The notes: generated by a model not told the origin, from the sequence alone. A stretch of 64,000 nt of DNA from Deinococcus humi (GCF_014201875.1 NZ_JACHFL010000003.1:372001-436000); one strand, 5' to 3'. Shown: positions 21,765 through 30,710, counted from the first letter of the stretch. Translations and numbers: made by a program.

Positions 21765-21792
21765 GCGGCGACTAGAGAGAGGTCCTGTAGAG

Positions 21793-21832
21793 AAGAGAGG
21801 CGCGCTCCCCAAACAGGGAGCGCGCCTCTCTT
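21793..21832. terminator. Bidirectional terminator between bamA and ABC exporter
   Basis: A perfect 17-bp stem, arms at 21793-21809 and 21816-21832 with loop CAAACA. The plus strand ends the stem in CTCTCTT and the minus strand likewise, so it can serve both convergent units. Confidence 0.8.
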
Positions 21833-21858
21833 GATGTTGGCTACGCAGCACTGGGCAT

Positions 21859-23670
21859 CTAACCCTGAACCTCGGCCCAGAGCGCCCGCATCTCCGCACT
21901 GCGGTCCAGCAGCTCCTCGAGGCTCCCCTCTTCCACGATTCGCCCATCCTGCATCAGCAGAATCCGGTCGGCGCGGCTCAGAGCGGCGCGGCGGTGGCTG
22001 ACCACCAGACAGGTGGCGTCCGTTTCACTGAACAAACCGTCCCACAGTTGCGCCTCGGTGCGGGCGTCCAGGGCGCTCGAGACATCGTCGAAGACCAGCA
22101 GATCCGCGTCCCTGGCCAGCATGCGGGCCACCGCCGTGCGCTGCATCTGCCCGCCGGAGAGCTTGACGCCGCGTGCGCCCACCGGGGTGTCCAGCCCCTG
22201 TGGAAGCTGCGCCAGGTCCGGTTCCAGTACGGCCAACCGTACCGCACGGCCCAGCCTCGCTTCGTCGCTGCCGCTCAGCACGTTCTCGCGCAGGCTGTCG
22301 CTGAACAGGCTGGGGATCTGCGCGGTGTAGGCACTCCTGGGCGGAACCAGGAAGGAAGCGGGATCCTCAATCGTCTGTCCGTTCCACGCCACCGTGCCGC
22401 TCTGCGCCGGAATCAGGCCCAGCAGCGCCCGCAGCAGCGTGCTCTTGCCACTGCCGATGCGCCCGGTGACAACCACGAACTCCCCCTGTCTGACGGTAAA
22501 GCTGGCGTCACGCACACCCAGGCCGCTGTCATGGGTGGCAGTCAGGCCAGAGACCCGCAATTCTTCCAGCGGCAACTGCGGCGGCGCGGCGGGCGGTGCA
22601 GGCGGCTCGCTGTGCAGGTAGGCCGAGTGATGTTCCACGATGCGCGTGTCAGGCGCGTCCTGCAGCAGCCGGGTCATGCGGTCGTAACTGACCCCGGTGC
22701 GGCGGTGACGGGCAATCGCGTCGCCGAAGAAGCCCATGCTCCCGGTCAGGCGCGGCAGCAAGCCGATAAACAGCACGAAGTCGGCCACCTCAAGTGCGCC
22801 GCCGCGAATCTTGTTTGCGCCCAGCAGCAGCACCAGCCCCACGGCCAGATTGACCATGTTGGTGTTGACGCCCCGGATCAGCTCGGTCAGGAGCACGTCG
22901 CGCAGGGCGGCGTGGCGGCGGGTCTCGCCCAGCCTGCCCAGGTGCGTCACCATGCCACTTTCGCGGGCGGCCAGCTTCACGGCGCTCACGGCCCCAAAGG
23001 TTTCACCAATGAAGTCAGTGACGCGGGCGGTGGCCTCGCGCATGCGGCGGCGGTAGGCACGGATGGTGGGCGAGAGCTTCTGAACGAAGACCACCATCAG
23101 CAGCAGCGGCGCACAGACCAGCAGGGTGATGGTGGGATCCACGCGCGCCATCAGCACAATGGCCACCAGCGAGTACAGCACGAAGCCCGCGCTGTCGATC
23201 CAGACCTCCACGTACCCGGCCACGTCCTCTACGTCGTCGCGGAAGCGGCTGACAGCCTCGGCAGGGGTGTCGTGCAGGCGGCGCGAACCCCGGGCGGTCA
23301 GGAGGTAACCAAGCAGATTGCGGCGCAGCAGCGCGTCCAGGGTGTACCAGATTTCGATAAAGGCCCGAAACGCCCCGTAGAAAACGCCGAAACGGCTGGC
23401 CCGCACCAGGGCAAACCACCCGACAGCGATCCAGGCCGCCGCGATGGACGGCCCCAGGTCGCCCCCGCTCTTGCGCAGCACCTCGGCGCCGTCCAGTTGC
23501 CCAAACACATGGCTGACGGCCAGCGCCAGCAGCGCGGGCGACACATGTACCATGCTCCACATGAACAGGTTGAAGACGAAGAGGGCTGGCCGGTAGGCGA
23601 ACAGCCGTTTGGTCAGGGCAAAGGTACGGTCTGGCGCGGTGGTGGAGTGCTGGGTTGGGGCGGTGGTCAT
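21859..23670 (-). CDS. ABC exporter half-transporter, degenerate-site subunit
   Basis: 603 residues: six-helix membrane domain (about 20-325) and ATPase domain (about 365-600). Walker A is GRIGSGKST (403-411), signature LSGGQ (504-508), Walker B LLVFDD (524-529) and H-loop VVSHR. The residue at the catalytic glutamate position is Asp529, as in the degenerate half of heterodimeric exporters such as TM287/288 and BmrCD. The partner is encoded immediately upstream. A much longer frame exists, but it runs through the partner's end in another frame; CGGAG before the ATG at 23670 supports the given start. Substrate unknown; drug, lipid or peptide export are possibilities. Confidence 0.9.
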   Translation of the reverse strand: MTTAPTQHSTTAPDRTFALTKRLFAYRPALFVFNLFMWSMVHVSPALLALAVSHVFGQLDGAEVLRKSGGDLGPSIAAAWIAVGWFALVRASRFGVFYGAFRAFIEIWYTLDALLRRNLLGYLLTARGSRRLHDTPAEAVSRFRDDVEDVAGYVEVWIDSAGFVLYSLVAIVLMARVDPTITLLVCAPLLLMVVFVQKLSPTIRAYRRRMREATARVTDFIGETFGAVSAVKLAARESGMVTHLGRLGETRRHAALRDVLLTELIRGVNTNMVNLAVGLVLLLGANKIRGGALEVADFVLFIGLLPRLTGSMGFFGDAIARHRRTGVSYDRMTRLLQDAPDTRIVEHHSAYLHSEPPAPPAAPPQLPLEELRVSGLTATHDSGLGVRDASFTVRQGEFVVVTGRIGSGKSTLLRALLGLIPAQSGTVAWNGQTIEDPASFLVPPRSAYTAQIPSLFSDSLRENVLSGSDEARLGRAVRLAVLEPDLAQLPQGLDTPVGARGVKLSGGQMQRTAVARMLARDADLLVFDDVSSALDARTEAQLWDGLFSETDATCLVVSHRRAALSRADRILLMQDGRIVEEGSLEELLDRSAEMRALWAEVQG

Positions 23671-23743
23671 GCGGGAACTCCGTTGGATGGTGAGTCGTGG
23701 GGACAGCGGAAGGCGAGCGTTCGGGTGGCCCTGACCAGATCCC

Positions 23744-25549
23744 TCATGCCAGCACCCCCTCGCCCTCTTCTTCCAGCGTTCCCGCCCGCAGCAGTTCGGC
23801 GTAGTGGCTGCCAGAATTGCGGGCCAGCACGGCGCGGGGGCCGTCTTCCAGGACCTCGCCATCGCCCAGCACCAGGATGCGGTCCGCGCGGGCCACGGTG
23901 TCCAGGCGATGCGCGATGATGATGGCGGTGCGCCCATCCAGCAAGCGGGTCATGGCGGCGGTCAGCAGCGCCTCGGTGGCAGGGTCCAGGCGGCTGCTCG
24001 GCTCGTCCAGAATGATCACGGCGGGATCGCGCAGCATCACGCGGGCAAAGGCCAGTAGTTGCGCTTCCCCCGCCGACAGGCTGCCGGTGGGCAGGGGCGT
24101 GTGCACGCCGTCCTTCAAGCGGGCCAGCCACGTCCCCAGCCCCACCTCGTTCAGCGCGGCCTCCACCTCCTCGTCGGTGATCTCCGGATCAAAGAACGAG
24201 AGATTGTCGCGCACGCTGGCCTGGAACAGCTGCACGTCCTGCGTGACCACCGCCACACGCCGCCGCAGCCCGTGCAGATCGACATCCTGCACGTTCACGC
24301 CGCCCAGCCGGACGCTGCCAGACGTGGCATCGTACAGGCGCGAGACCAGACGGGTCAGCGTGGTTTTGCCACTGCCGGTACGGCCCAGCAGGCCCATGGT
24401 CTGCCCGGCAGGCAGGTGGAAGGAAACGCCGTGCAACACGCCACGCACTTCCGGCTCGTCAGGGGAATAGCTGAACGACACGTCCTCGAACGCCAGGCTC
24501 AGCGCGCCGTCCTCGGGCAGTTCCAGCGTCCCGCCGTGAATCGCGCTTCGCAGGGCCAGAATCTCGCCCACGCGGACCAGGCTGGCCCCAGCCTTCTGCA
24601 ACTCCTGCAACTGCTGCGTGAGCTGGTCAATCGGTTCTTCCACCAGACTCATGTAGTTGTAGAGCAAAAAAGCCGTGCCCAGCGTAATCGCGCCCGTCGC
24701 GTACAGGCCCACGGCCACCGAGAGCACGCCCACGTAGCCGACGGCGAACAGCGCCATGCTCAGCTGCCACACGATGCTGCGCCGCCGCCAGGAGTTGACG
24801 CTGCGGGTGAAGAAGGTCCGCTGGGTCCGCAGAAAACTGTTCAGGTGGTGGCCGCCGGCGCCCAGGCTGCGGATGTCCTCCAGCCCGGCCAGCCGTTCCT
24901 CCACGAAGCCGAACAGCCTGGCGCTGGACTCGCGCTCCAGACGGGTGGGCTCCACGCCCAGCTTGCGGACACGGTTCATGGCGATCAGGGTGACGGTGGT
25001 GAACAGGGTCACGCCCGCGCCCACGCGCCAGTCCTCCCGGAAGAACATGAACAGCGCGCCCACGAGCAGCAGCGCCGCGCCGAAGACCCGCACCGCAAAC
25101 TGCGAGAAGAAGTTGCTCAGGGCCGTCACGTCGCCGTCAATGCGCTCAATCATCTCGCCGGGCGTGCGTTCCTTGTGTTCGCGCATGTCCAGTGACAGCA
25201 GGTGTGCCATCAGGTCCACGCGCAGTCGGTTGGTGGCGGTCCAGCCCACCCGCGCCCCGACGTAGGTGGCCCCCGCCGTCATCAGCTGCACGCCAATCGC
25301 CAGCAGGATATAGAGGCCGGCCAGCCGCGCCATCAGCCCCACGTCGGCCCCCGCGCCCAGCTTGGCACTGTCCACGAAAGCCCTGAGCAGTTGTGGCAAC
25401 AACAGGTTGAGACCGGTGCCCGTCAGCAGCAGCGCGGCCAGCCCGGCCACCTGCCACTTGAGCGGCCCCAGGTACACGCGCAGCACGCCCAGCGTCGAGG
25501 ACGGTCTGGACGGCGCGGAAGATTCTTGGGGGGGCACGGGCACAGGCAT
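23744..25549 (-). CDS. ABC exporter half-transporter, catalytic-Glu subunit
   Basis: 601 residues with a six-helix membrane domain and an ATPase domain from about 350. Walker A GRTGSGKTT (389-397), Walker B VIILDE with catalytic Glu516, H-loop IIAHR. The signature is LSAGE (491-495) rather than LSGGQ. In a heterodimer that altered signature faces the partner's Walker motifs, so both departures fall in one composite site, leaving the other consensus. The start was moved two codons from a GTG at 25555 to the ATG at 25549 because TAGCCT lies exactly six bases before that ATG. First gene of the exporter operon; the partner begins 73 bases downstream. Confidence 0.9.
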   Translation of the reverse strand: MPVPVPPQESSAPSRPSSTLGVLRVYLGPLKWQVAGLAALLLTGTGLNLLLPQLLRAFVDSAKLGAGADVGLMARLAGLYILLAIGVQLMTAGATYVGARVGWTATNRLRVDLMAHLLSLDMREHKERTPGEMIERIDGDVTALSNFFSQFAVRVFGAALLLVGALFMFFREDWRVGAGVTLFTTVTLIAMNRVRKLGVEPTRLERESSARLFGFVEERLAGLEDIRSLGAGGHHLNSFLRTQRTFFTRSVNSWRRRSIVWQLSMALFAVGYVGVLSVAVGLYATGAITLGTAFLLYNYMSLVEEPIDQLTQQLQELQKAGASLVRVGEILALRSAIHGGTLELPEDGALSLAFEDVSFSYSPDEPEVRGVLHGVSFHLPAGQTMGLLGRTGSGKTTLTRLVSRLYDATSGSVRLGGVNVQDVDLHGLRRRVAVVTQDVQLFQASVRDNLSFFDPEITDEEVEAALNEVGLGTWLARLKDGVHTPLPTGSLSAGEAQLLAFARVMLRDPAVIILDEPSSRLDPATEALLTAAMTRLLDGRTAIIIAHRLDTVARADRILVLGDGEVLEDGPRAVLARNSGSHYAELLRAGTLEEEGEGVLA

Positions 25550-25618
25550 CCCCACAGGCTAGAGCGGCGCAGCCTCAATTGCATACGCTATGTGGCGCAT
25601 TTGAGACGGTCAAAAAGC

Positions 25619-25659
25619 GAGATGGAGGCGTGGCCCCATGGAACCCACCCCTCCATCTC
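25619..25659 (-). terminator. Terminator of the cyclophilin gene
   Basis: GAGATGGAGG and CCTCCATCTC form a 10-bp stem; on the minus strand the hairpin is followed by GCTTTTTG. It lies 21 bases after the PPIase stop. Confidence 0.8.
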
Positions 25660-25679
25660 AGCCTGGCCTCTGCCGGACC

Positions 25680-26444
25680 CTAGCTCTTGGTCAGGATCCG
25701 CACCGACAGGATCTCGTCGGCCTGGGCTCCTGCGATCTCGGCGTTGCTCTGGTCCATGGTGCGCGTCAGCTTGGGCAAGACGTCGTCGCCCTGCACCACC
25801 TTGCCGAAAATGGTGTGCTTGCCGTTCAGGAAATCGGTGGGGGCGAAGGTGATGAAAAACTGGCTGCCGTTGGTGGCTGGGCCGCTGTTCGCCATCGCTA
25901 GGACGCCTTCCGAGTTGAAGGTCAGCTTGGTGCGGAACTCGTCGGCGAAGCTGTAGCCAGGGCCGCCGGTGCCCCACTGCGCCTTCTTGTCCTGATCCAC
26001 ACTCAGGGGATCGCCAGTTTGGGCCATGAACCCGTCGATCACGCGGTGGAAGCGGATGCCGTCAAAGTAACGGTCCCGGGCCAGCGTCACGAAATTGTTG
26101 ACCGTGACGGGCGTTTCCTGTTCGTACAGGTCCGCCAGAATCTGGCCGCGGTTGGTGTCGATGAGCGCGTAGTAGTCCTTCCCGTCCTGCAGAGCCATGG
26201 CGGGTTCCTTCGTGAACTCGCGCACCGGCTCCTTGGTCAGAGGGGGGACCAGGGTGTAGCCGCTGGGCACCTCGCCCGGCGTGGTGGTGGCAGGGGTGGC
26301 CGGCGTCGTTTCGGCTGGTTGCTCGGTAGCAGCGGTGGTGGTTTCATCCGGACCCGCCGCGGCGTCGTCCGCCTTCTTCTGGCAGGCGGTCAGCGCCAGC
26401 AGAGCGCTCAGGATCAGGGCGGTGGTCTTCACAGCGTTCGTCAT
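25680..26444 (-). CDS. Cyclophilin-type peptidyl-prolyl isomerase lipoprotein
   Basis: 254 residues. A lipoprotein signal ends in LTAC (C21), then a 60-residue Thr/Pro/Ala-rich linker, then a cyclophilin domain with the motifs [14 protein letters not shown], the [12 protein letters not shown] element and [10 protein letters not shown]. The active-site Arg and Phe of FHR and QFFIT are present. It should fold or chaperone exported proteins at the membrane surface. A TAGACT hexamer lies eight bases before the ATG, and a terminator follows the gene, so it is monocistronic. Confidence 0.92.
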   Translation of the reverse strand: MTNAVKTTALILSALLALTACQKKADDAAAGPDETTTAATEQPAETTPATPATTTPGEVPSGYTLVPPLTKEPVREFTKEPAMALQDGKDYYALIDTNRGQILADLYEQETPVTVNNFVTLARDRYFDGIRFHRVIDGFMAQTGDPLSVDQDKKAQWGTGGPGYSFADEFRTKLTFNSEGVLAMANSGPATNGSQFFITFAPTDFLNGKHTIFGKVVQGDDVLPKLTRTMDQSNAEIAGAQADEILSVRILTKS

Positions 26445-26516
26445 AGCGGTTCAGTCTAGAGCAGCGCGGCGTGGGCGGGCGTCCCTCCTTTGTTGGAGGC
26501 TACCTGTGCAGGAAGC

Positions 26517-27074
26517 TCAGGCCTCGGGCAGCCGTTCCCCAGCCCGGACCGCCACCGGCAACACGTTCTCACGCGGCGGCAGCGGGCAGGTCCATCCATC
26601 ACCGTAGGCGCAGTACGGCTGGTAGGCCAGATTAAAGTCCACCGACACCAGAGCGTCGCCGTCCTCGCTGCGGGCCAGGGGCGCATCCAGATAGCGGCCC
26701 GCACCGTAGGTTTCCTGCCCGCTGGTGGCGTCCCGGAAAGGAATGAACACCCGCGCAGGCGTCTCCTCGCCCAGCGGCGCGAAGACACTCAGGATGTGGT
26801 TGCTCTGGGAGGGCCCGGCGCCGGGCAGGGGCAGCGTGACTGTGCCGTACAGCGCCATGGTGCGCGGCTGACCAGTGTTGGTCTCCAGCGTGAATTCGGC
26901 GTCCGGGCCAGGCAGGGTGAAGGTCAGCGGGACACTGAAGGTCCACGCCGGGTCCGGCGGGTAGTAGCGCAGGCCGTGAAAGGTGGCCGCGTCCACCGGA
27001 CCGTTGCCGGCCGCGAAATGCTCATCCTTGCGGCGGCGGAAGTCCAGCACCGCCTGCTCGTACGGCGAGGTCAC
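26517..27074 (-). CDS. DUF1684 family protein
   Basis: 185 residues. The C-terminal FNLAYQPYCAYGDGWTCPLPPRENVLPV element is characteristic of DUF1684, as is the RRRKDEHF start. The function of the family is unknown; the two invariant cysteines and tyrosines suggest a binding site. The ATG overlaps by four bases the stop of the S4-domain gene upstream, so both are made from one message that begins at the S4 gene. Confidence 0.85.
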   Translation of the reverse strand: MTSPYEQAVLDFRRRKDEHFAAGNGPVDAATFHGLRYYPPDPAWTFSVPLTFTLPGPDAEFTLETNTGQPRTMALYGTVTLPLPGAGPSQSNHILSVFAPLGEETPARVFIPFRDATSGQETYGAGRYLDAPLARSEDGDALVSVDFNLAYQPYCAYGDGWTCPLPPRENVLPVAVRAGERLPEA

Positions 27075-27295
27075 CAGTCCACCGTCAGCTTTTCGCCGGC
27101 GTACTCCACGATGTCGCCGCGCCGCAGTTTCTTGCGCCGGCGGGTCTCGATCTCGCCGTTCAGCCGGACCTCGCCCCCCTGCACACGGAATTTGGCCTCG
27201 CCCCCGGTTTCCACCACGCCGCTGATTTTCAGAAAGTCCTGAAGATCGATGGTGTCCTGCTGTGCGTCCTGTCCCGCATCTCGCCTGCCTGTCAT
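27071..27295 (-). CDS. S4-domain RNA-binding protein (YbcJ/RlbA-like)
   Basis: 74 residues, one S4 domain: IDLQDFLKISGVVETGGEAKF, VRLNGEIETRRRKKLRRGDIVEY. Members bind structured RNA or ribosomes; specific roles are mostly unknown. The frame extends upstream, but TACGCT six bases before the ATG at 27295 marks this as the start. It is divergent from ilvA, sharing the 27300-27420 gap, and overlaps the DUF1684 gene downstream. Confidence 0.85.
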   Translation of the reverse strand: MTGRRDAGQDAQQDTIDLQDFLKISGVVETGGEAKFRVQGGEVRLNGEIETRRRKKLRRGDIVEYAGEKLTVDW

Positions 27296-27419
27296 GTGGG
27301 CAGCGTAGCAGGCAAAGTGCCCCGACAGACAGAAGGTCCCTCTTGCGACTTCCACCACCGCTTTCCAGCAGCGGAACGCTTGTCTACCCCTTCACGGGTG
27401 CCCCCCCCGGCCTCTCCCC

Positions 27420-27425
27420 TATGCT
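27420..27425 (+). promoter_or_regulatory. -10 element of the ilvA leader
   Basis: TATGCT, six bases before the ATG of the leader ORF, the same spacing as at leaderless genes elsewhere in the window. Transcription would begin at or next to that ATG. Confidence 0.55.
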
Positions 27426-27431
27426 CACGCC

Positions 27432-27476
27432 ATGAGGACGGCGCGAATTACCGGCGGTTCAGGGGTCAGCACCTGA
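27432..27476 (+). CDS. Putative leader peptide of ilvA
   Basis: A 14-residue frame, MRTARITGGSGVST. Thr occurs three times and Ile and Val once each, which are the substrate and end products of the pathway that ilvA begins. It is preceded by a leaderless-type promoter and followed by an intrinsic terminator ahead of ilvA, the layout of ribosome-mediated attenuation. Too short to judge by codon statistics; the inference rests on position and context. Confidence 0.5.
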   Translation: MRTARITGGSGVST

Positions 27477-27477
27477 C
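27465..27477 (+). promoter_or_regulatory. Small hairpin over the leader-peptide stop codon
   Basis: GTCAG-CAC-CTGAC, a perfect 5-bp stem that includes the last codons and the TGA. A ribosome stalled or terminating here would prevent it from forming. Confidence 0.4.
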
Positions 27478-27501
27478 AGCCGACGCGCTGCCACGAGTTA
27501 G

Positions 27502-27531
27502 CCCCCGCCCGATCCGCGGGGGTTCGTTTTT
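27502..27531 (+). terminator. Attenuator-type terminator upstream of ilvA
   Basis: CCCCCGC and GCGGGGG form a 7-bp G-C stem around loop CCGATCC, followed by TTCGTTTTT. It lies between the leader ORF and the ilvA ribosome site, 41 bases before the ilvA ATG. GGCGG at 27453-27457 could pair with CCGCC at 27505-27509 as a competing fold. Confidence 0.7.
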
Positions 27532-27571
27532 GCCACATTTGCCGCAACAGTGCCGCGGGGAGGCCAGGAAG

Positions 27572-29122
27572 ATGATCCAGACCCAGAAATTCGAGCCCGG
27601 ACAGATGGACGCGATGGACGTGTTGCGCCTGGCGCTCACCGGCAAGGTTTACGGCGCGGCCATTGAAACGCCGATCAGCGAGGCCCCCCGCCTGAGCGTC
27701 CGCACCGGCAACCGCGTGCTGTTCAAGCGTGAGGACCTGCAGCCGATCTTCTCGTTCAAGCTGCGCGGAGCATACAACAAGATGGCGCAGCTGTCGCCGG
27801 AGCAGCGGCAAAAGGGCGTCATTACAGCCTCGGCGGGCAACCACGCCCAGGGAGTGGCCTACGCTGCTCAGGAGCTGAGGATGCGCGCCGTGATCGTCAT
27901 GCCCGCCACCACACCTGAGATCAAGATCGGTGGCTGCCGCGCCCGTGGCGCCGAGGTGGTGCTGCACGGCGACAGTTTCAGCGACGCGGAAGCGCATGCC
28001 TACACCCTGCAAAAGGAGCTGGGGCTGACCTTCGTGCATCCCTTCGACGATCCACAGGTGCTGGCCGGACAGGGCACCGTGGCGCTGGAACTGCTGCGCC
28101 AGATTGGGACGGAGGACAGTTACACCGTGTTTGTCCCGGTGGGTGGCGGCGGATTGATCGCGGGCGTGGCCAGCGTCCTGAAGGCGCTGCGCCCCGACGT
28201 GCGGGTGGTGGGCGTGGAGCCAGACGACAGCGACGCCATGTACCAGAGTTTGCAGCGGGGAACGCGGGTGCGCCTGGACGCGGTGGGCATCTTCGTGGAT
28301 GGCGTGGCGGTCAAACAGGTGGGGTCCTACACCTTTGACCTGACGCGGCGGTACGTGGACGACTGGGTGCGCGTGAACACCGATCAGGTCTGCGCGGCCA
28401 TCAAGGACGTGTTCGACGACACCCGCGCCGTGATGGAACCTGCCGGGGCGCTGGCGGTGGCGGGCCTCAAGCAGTACGCCGAGCAGCATGGCCTGCAGGG
28501 CGAAACCCTGGTAGCGCTGACCTGCGGCGCGAACGTCAACTTCGACCGGCTGCGCCACGTGTCCGAGCGGGCCGAGATCGGCGAACAGCGGGAGGCGATT
28601 CTGGCCGTGACCATTCCCGAACGCCCGGGAGCTTTCCGTGAATTCATCGAGGTGATCGGCGCGCGGCCTGTGACCGAATTCAACTATCGCTATGCTCCCC
28701 GCGCCGACGCGCAGATTTTCGTGGGCGTGCAACTGGCCTCCGCCGGGCAGCGCGGCGAACTGGTCGACACCCTGACCGCGCGGGGCTACGCCGTGACCGA
28801 TCTGACCGGCGACGAGCTGGCAAAGGTGCATGTGCGCCACATGGTGGGGGGCCGCGCCCCGGAGGCTGAGGGCGAGCGCGTGTACTCCTTTACCTTCCCT
28901 GAACGCCCCGGCGCGCTGCTGGAATTCCTGACGCACCTGCATGGGCGCTGGAACATCAGCCTGTTCCACTACCGCAACCACGGCAGCGCCCACGGGCGCG
29001 TGCTGGCTGGCATTCAGGTGCCGGACGGGGATGAGGAGGACTTCGCGGCCTTCCTCCACGGCCTGGGTTACCCAGCCGACGACATGACCCAGAATCCGGC
29101 GTACCGGCTGTTTCTGACCTGA
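27572..29122 (+). CDS. ilvA: Threonine ammonia-lyase, biosynthetic
   Basis: 516 residues. A fold-II PLP catalytic domain (1-330) with the PLP lysine K63 in FSFKLRGAYN, the SAGNHAQGVA loop and the glycine-rich phosphate loop VPVGGGGLIAG. The C-terminal 180 residues hold two ACT-like regulatory units (each opening with an ERPGAF/ERPGAL motif), so it is the isoleucine-sensitive biosynthetic type, which makes 2-oxobutyrate from threonine for isoleucine. An AGGCCAGGAAG ribosome site precedes the ATG, so this is a leadered mRNA, unlike most genes here, and the leader carries a short ORF and terminator. Confidence 0.94.
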   Translation: MIQTQKFEPGQMDAMDVLRLALTGKVYGAAIETPISEAPRLSVRTGNRVLFKREDLQPIFSFKLRGAYNKMAQLSPEQRQKGVITASAGNHAQGVAYAAQELRMRAVIVMPATTPEIKIGGCRARGAEVVLHGDSFSDAEAHAYTLQKELGLTFVHPFDDPQVLAGQGTVALELLRQIGTEDSYTVFVPVGGGGLIAGVASVLKALRPDVRVVGVEPDDSDAMYQSLQRGTRVRLDAVGIFVDGVAVKQVGSYTFDLTRRYVDDWVRVNTDQVCAAIKDVFDDTRAVMEPAGALAVAGLKQYAEQHGLQGETLVALTCGANVNFDRLRHVSERAEIGEQREAILAVTIPERPGAFREFIEVIGARPVTEFNYRYAPRADAQIFVGVQLASAGQRGELVDTLTARGYAVTDLTGDELAKVHVRHMVGGRAPEAEGERVYSFTFPERPGALLEFLTHLHGRWNISLFHYRNHGSAHGRVLAGIQVPDGDEEDFAAFLHGLGYPADDMTQNPAYRLFLT

Positions 29123-29206
29123 GTGCGGCCTGCAGCGGCTGCCCTCCCCGCCGAAGGGCCGTGCAGGTTCCAAATGGCCCCGGCTGGCCCGCTATGCTTT
29201 CAGGGC

Positions 29207-30106
29207 ATGAGCCTCACCCTGCCCTCCCCCACCCGGTTCACCGTGCTGGCCCTGTATCAGTTCCGCAGCGTTCCGGACCCCGCCGCCCTGCGCGCCCAAT
29301 TGCTGGAGCTGGGACAGACTTTCGGCCTGTGCGGCACGCTGATCGTCGCCCCGGAAGGCATCAACGGTACGGTGGCCGGGACGCGAGCGGCCATCGACGG
29401 GTTAAGCGCTTTTCTGCAAAGGGCCGGTTTTGACCGCCTGGAGGCCAAGGAATCGCACAGTACGGAACAGCCCTTCAAGCGCTTCAAGGTACGCCTCAAG
29501 GCTGAGATCGTGACCCTGGGGCTCCAGGTCGAACCCACCTCTCAGGCCGGGCAGTACGTGGAGGCCAGCGACTGGAACGCCCTGATTGCTGCCCCGGACG
29601 TGGTGGTGGTGGACACCCGCAACCGCTACGAGATCAGTGCCGGCACCTTTGAGGGCGCGCTCAATCCTGAAATTGACAGCTTCCGCGAGTTTCCCGAGTG
29701 GCTGGACGCCCATGTGGACGAACTGGCGGGTAAACGCGTCGCCATGTTCTGTACCGGGGGCATCCGCTGCGAGAAAAGCACCAGCCTGCTGCGTGAGCGT
29801 GGCTTCACGGACGTGCTGCACCTGCGCGGCGGCATCCTGAAGTATCTGGAAGATGTGCCCGAGGAGGACAGTCGCTGGCATGGCGAATGCTTCGTCTTCG
29901 ATGGCCGCGTGACCGTGGGCCACGGCCTGCGTGAGGGCGACGCGGAAATGTGCCACTCCTGCGGCTGGCCGCTGGGCCCAGACGAACGGGCCCACCCGGC
30001 CTACGAGGAGGGCGTAAGTTGCCCGAACTGCGTGGTCGCGACGACACAGGCCCAGAAGGCGGCGTTCCGGGACAGGCAGCGGATGTATGACGAGCGCCAG
30101 CCGTGA
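29207..30106 (+). CDS. trhO: tRNA uridine(34) hydroxylase, rhodanese family
   Basis: 299 residues (UPF0176). An N-terminal acylphosphatase-like domain includes GTLIVAPEGINGTVAG; a rhodanese domain follows with the active-site CTGGIRCEKS (C182, C188); the C terminus carries HSCG and CPNC metal-type cysteines. TrhO forms 5-hydroxyuridine at the tRNA wobble position. The frame opens earlier, but TATGCT eight bases before the ATG at 29207 marks the start. The last 20 bases overlap the DUF305 gene in another frame. Confidence 0.9.
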   Translation: MSLTLPSPTRFTVLALYQFRSVPDPAALRAQLLELGQTFGLCGTLIVAPEGINGTVAGTRAAIDGLSAFLQRAGFDRLEAKESHSTEQPFKRFKVRLKAEIVTLGLQVEPTSQAGQYVEASDWNALIAAPDVVVVDTRNRYEISAGTFEGALNPEIDSFREFPEWLDAHVDELAGKRVAMFCTGGIRCEKSTSLLRERGFTDVLHLRGGILKYLEDVPEEDSRWHGECFVFDGRVTVGHGLREGDAEMCHSCGWPLGPDERAHPAYEEGVSCPNCVVATTQAQKAAFRDRQRMYDERQP

Positions 30107-30710
30107 GCCTCGGCGGCTGGCCGCACTGGCGTTGCTGCTCCTCGCCGTGGGCTCTGGCGTTTTCTTTCTCTCTGGTCCGCGCGCCCCGGCTCCCACCCCC
30201 GACAGTGTCGAGGTCACCTTCACGCGCCAGATGATCGCCCATCACGCTCAGGCCATTACGATGGCCGGACTGATCCGGCAGCGCAGCACAGATCGCACGG
30301 TTCGCTCGGCGGCGCTAGATATTCAACTGTCGCAGGAGGAGCAGATTCGCCAGATGCGCGGCTTTCTGACCGTCTGGAAGCAGCCCGATACCTTCCAGAT
30401 GTCCGCTGCTCACTCCCAGATGATGGGTATGGCGTCGGACGCCGAATTGCGGTCCTTGAAAACCCTGCCCGTGCCACAGGCCGAAGTGAAGTTCCTGCAA
30501 CTGATGACCCGGCACCATCAGGGGGCACTTCACATGATTCCGCCCGCGCTCCAGGCGGAGGTGCTGCCCCAGGTGCGCCACCTGGCCCGTCAGATGCAGG
30601 TGGTTCAGGGGGGCGAGATCCGGTTCATGACCTCCCTGTTGCGGGCACGGGGCGCGGGCCTGCTGCCGTTCCCCGACATGAAAATGGATATGCCAGGGAT
30701 GGAGCATTGA
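30087..30710 (+). CDS. DUF305 family exported protein
   Basis: 207 residues: an N-terminal membrane anchor or signal (LAALALLLLAVGSGVFFL), then two four-helix-type repeats each with a double histidine, IAHHAQAI (H52, H53) and TRHHQGALHM (H143, H144). These HH motifs define DUF305, a ferritin-like four-helix bundle often found with copper-handling genes. The tail MKMDMPGMEH is methionine/histidine-rich, as in copper-binding proteins. Copper binding is inference. It overlaps trhO by 20 bases and converges on the histidine-rich membrane protein. Confidence 0.85.
   Translation: MTSASREPRRLAALALLLLAVGSGVFFLSGPRAPAPTPDSVEVTFTRQMIAHHAQAITMAGLIRQRSTDRTVRSAALDIQLSQEEQIRQMRGFLTVWKQPDTFQMSAAHSQMMGMASDAELRSLKTLPVPQAEVKFLQLMTRHHQGALHMIPPALQAEVLPQVRHLARQMQVVQGGEIRFMTSLLRARGAGLLPFPDMKMDMPGMEH

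Noticed and set aside
21994..23919. 641-codon plus-strand frame opposite the ABC exporter
   Set aside because: Antisense shadow of a transporter gene with clear Walker motifs; no start signal.
25550..25555. GTG at 25555 as start of the exporter subunit
   Set aside because: It lies directly after the TAGCCT hexamer, leaving no room for a transcription start; the ATG at 25549 has the usual six-base spacing.
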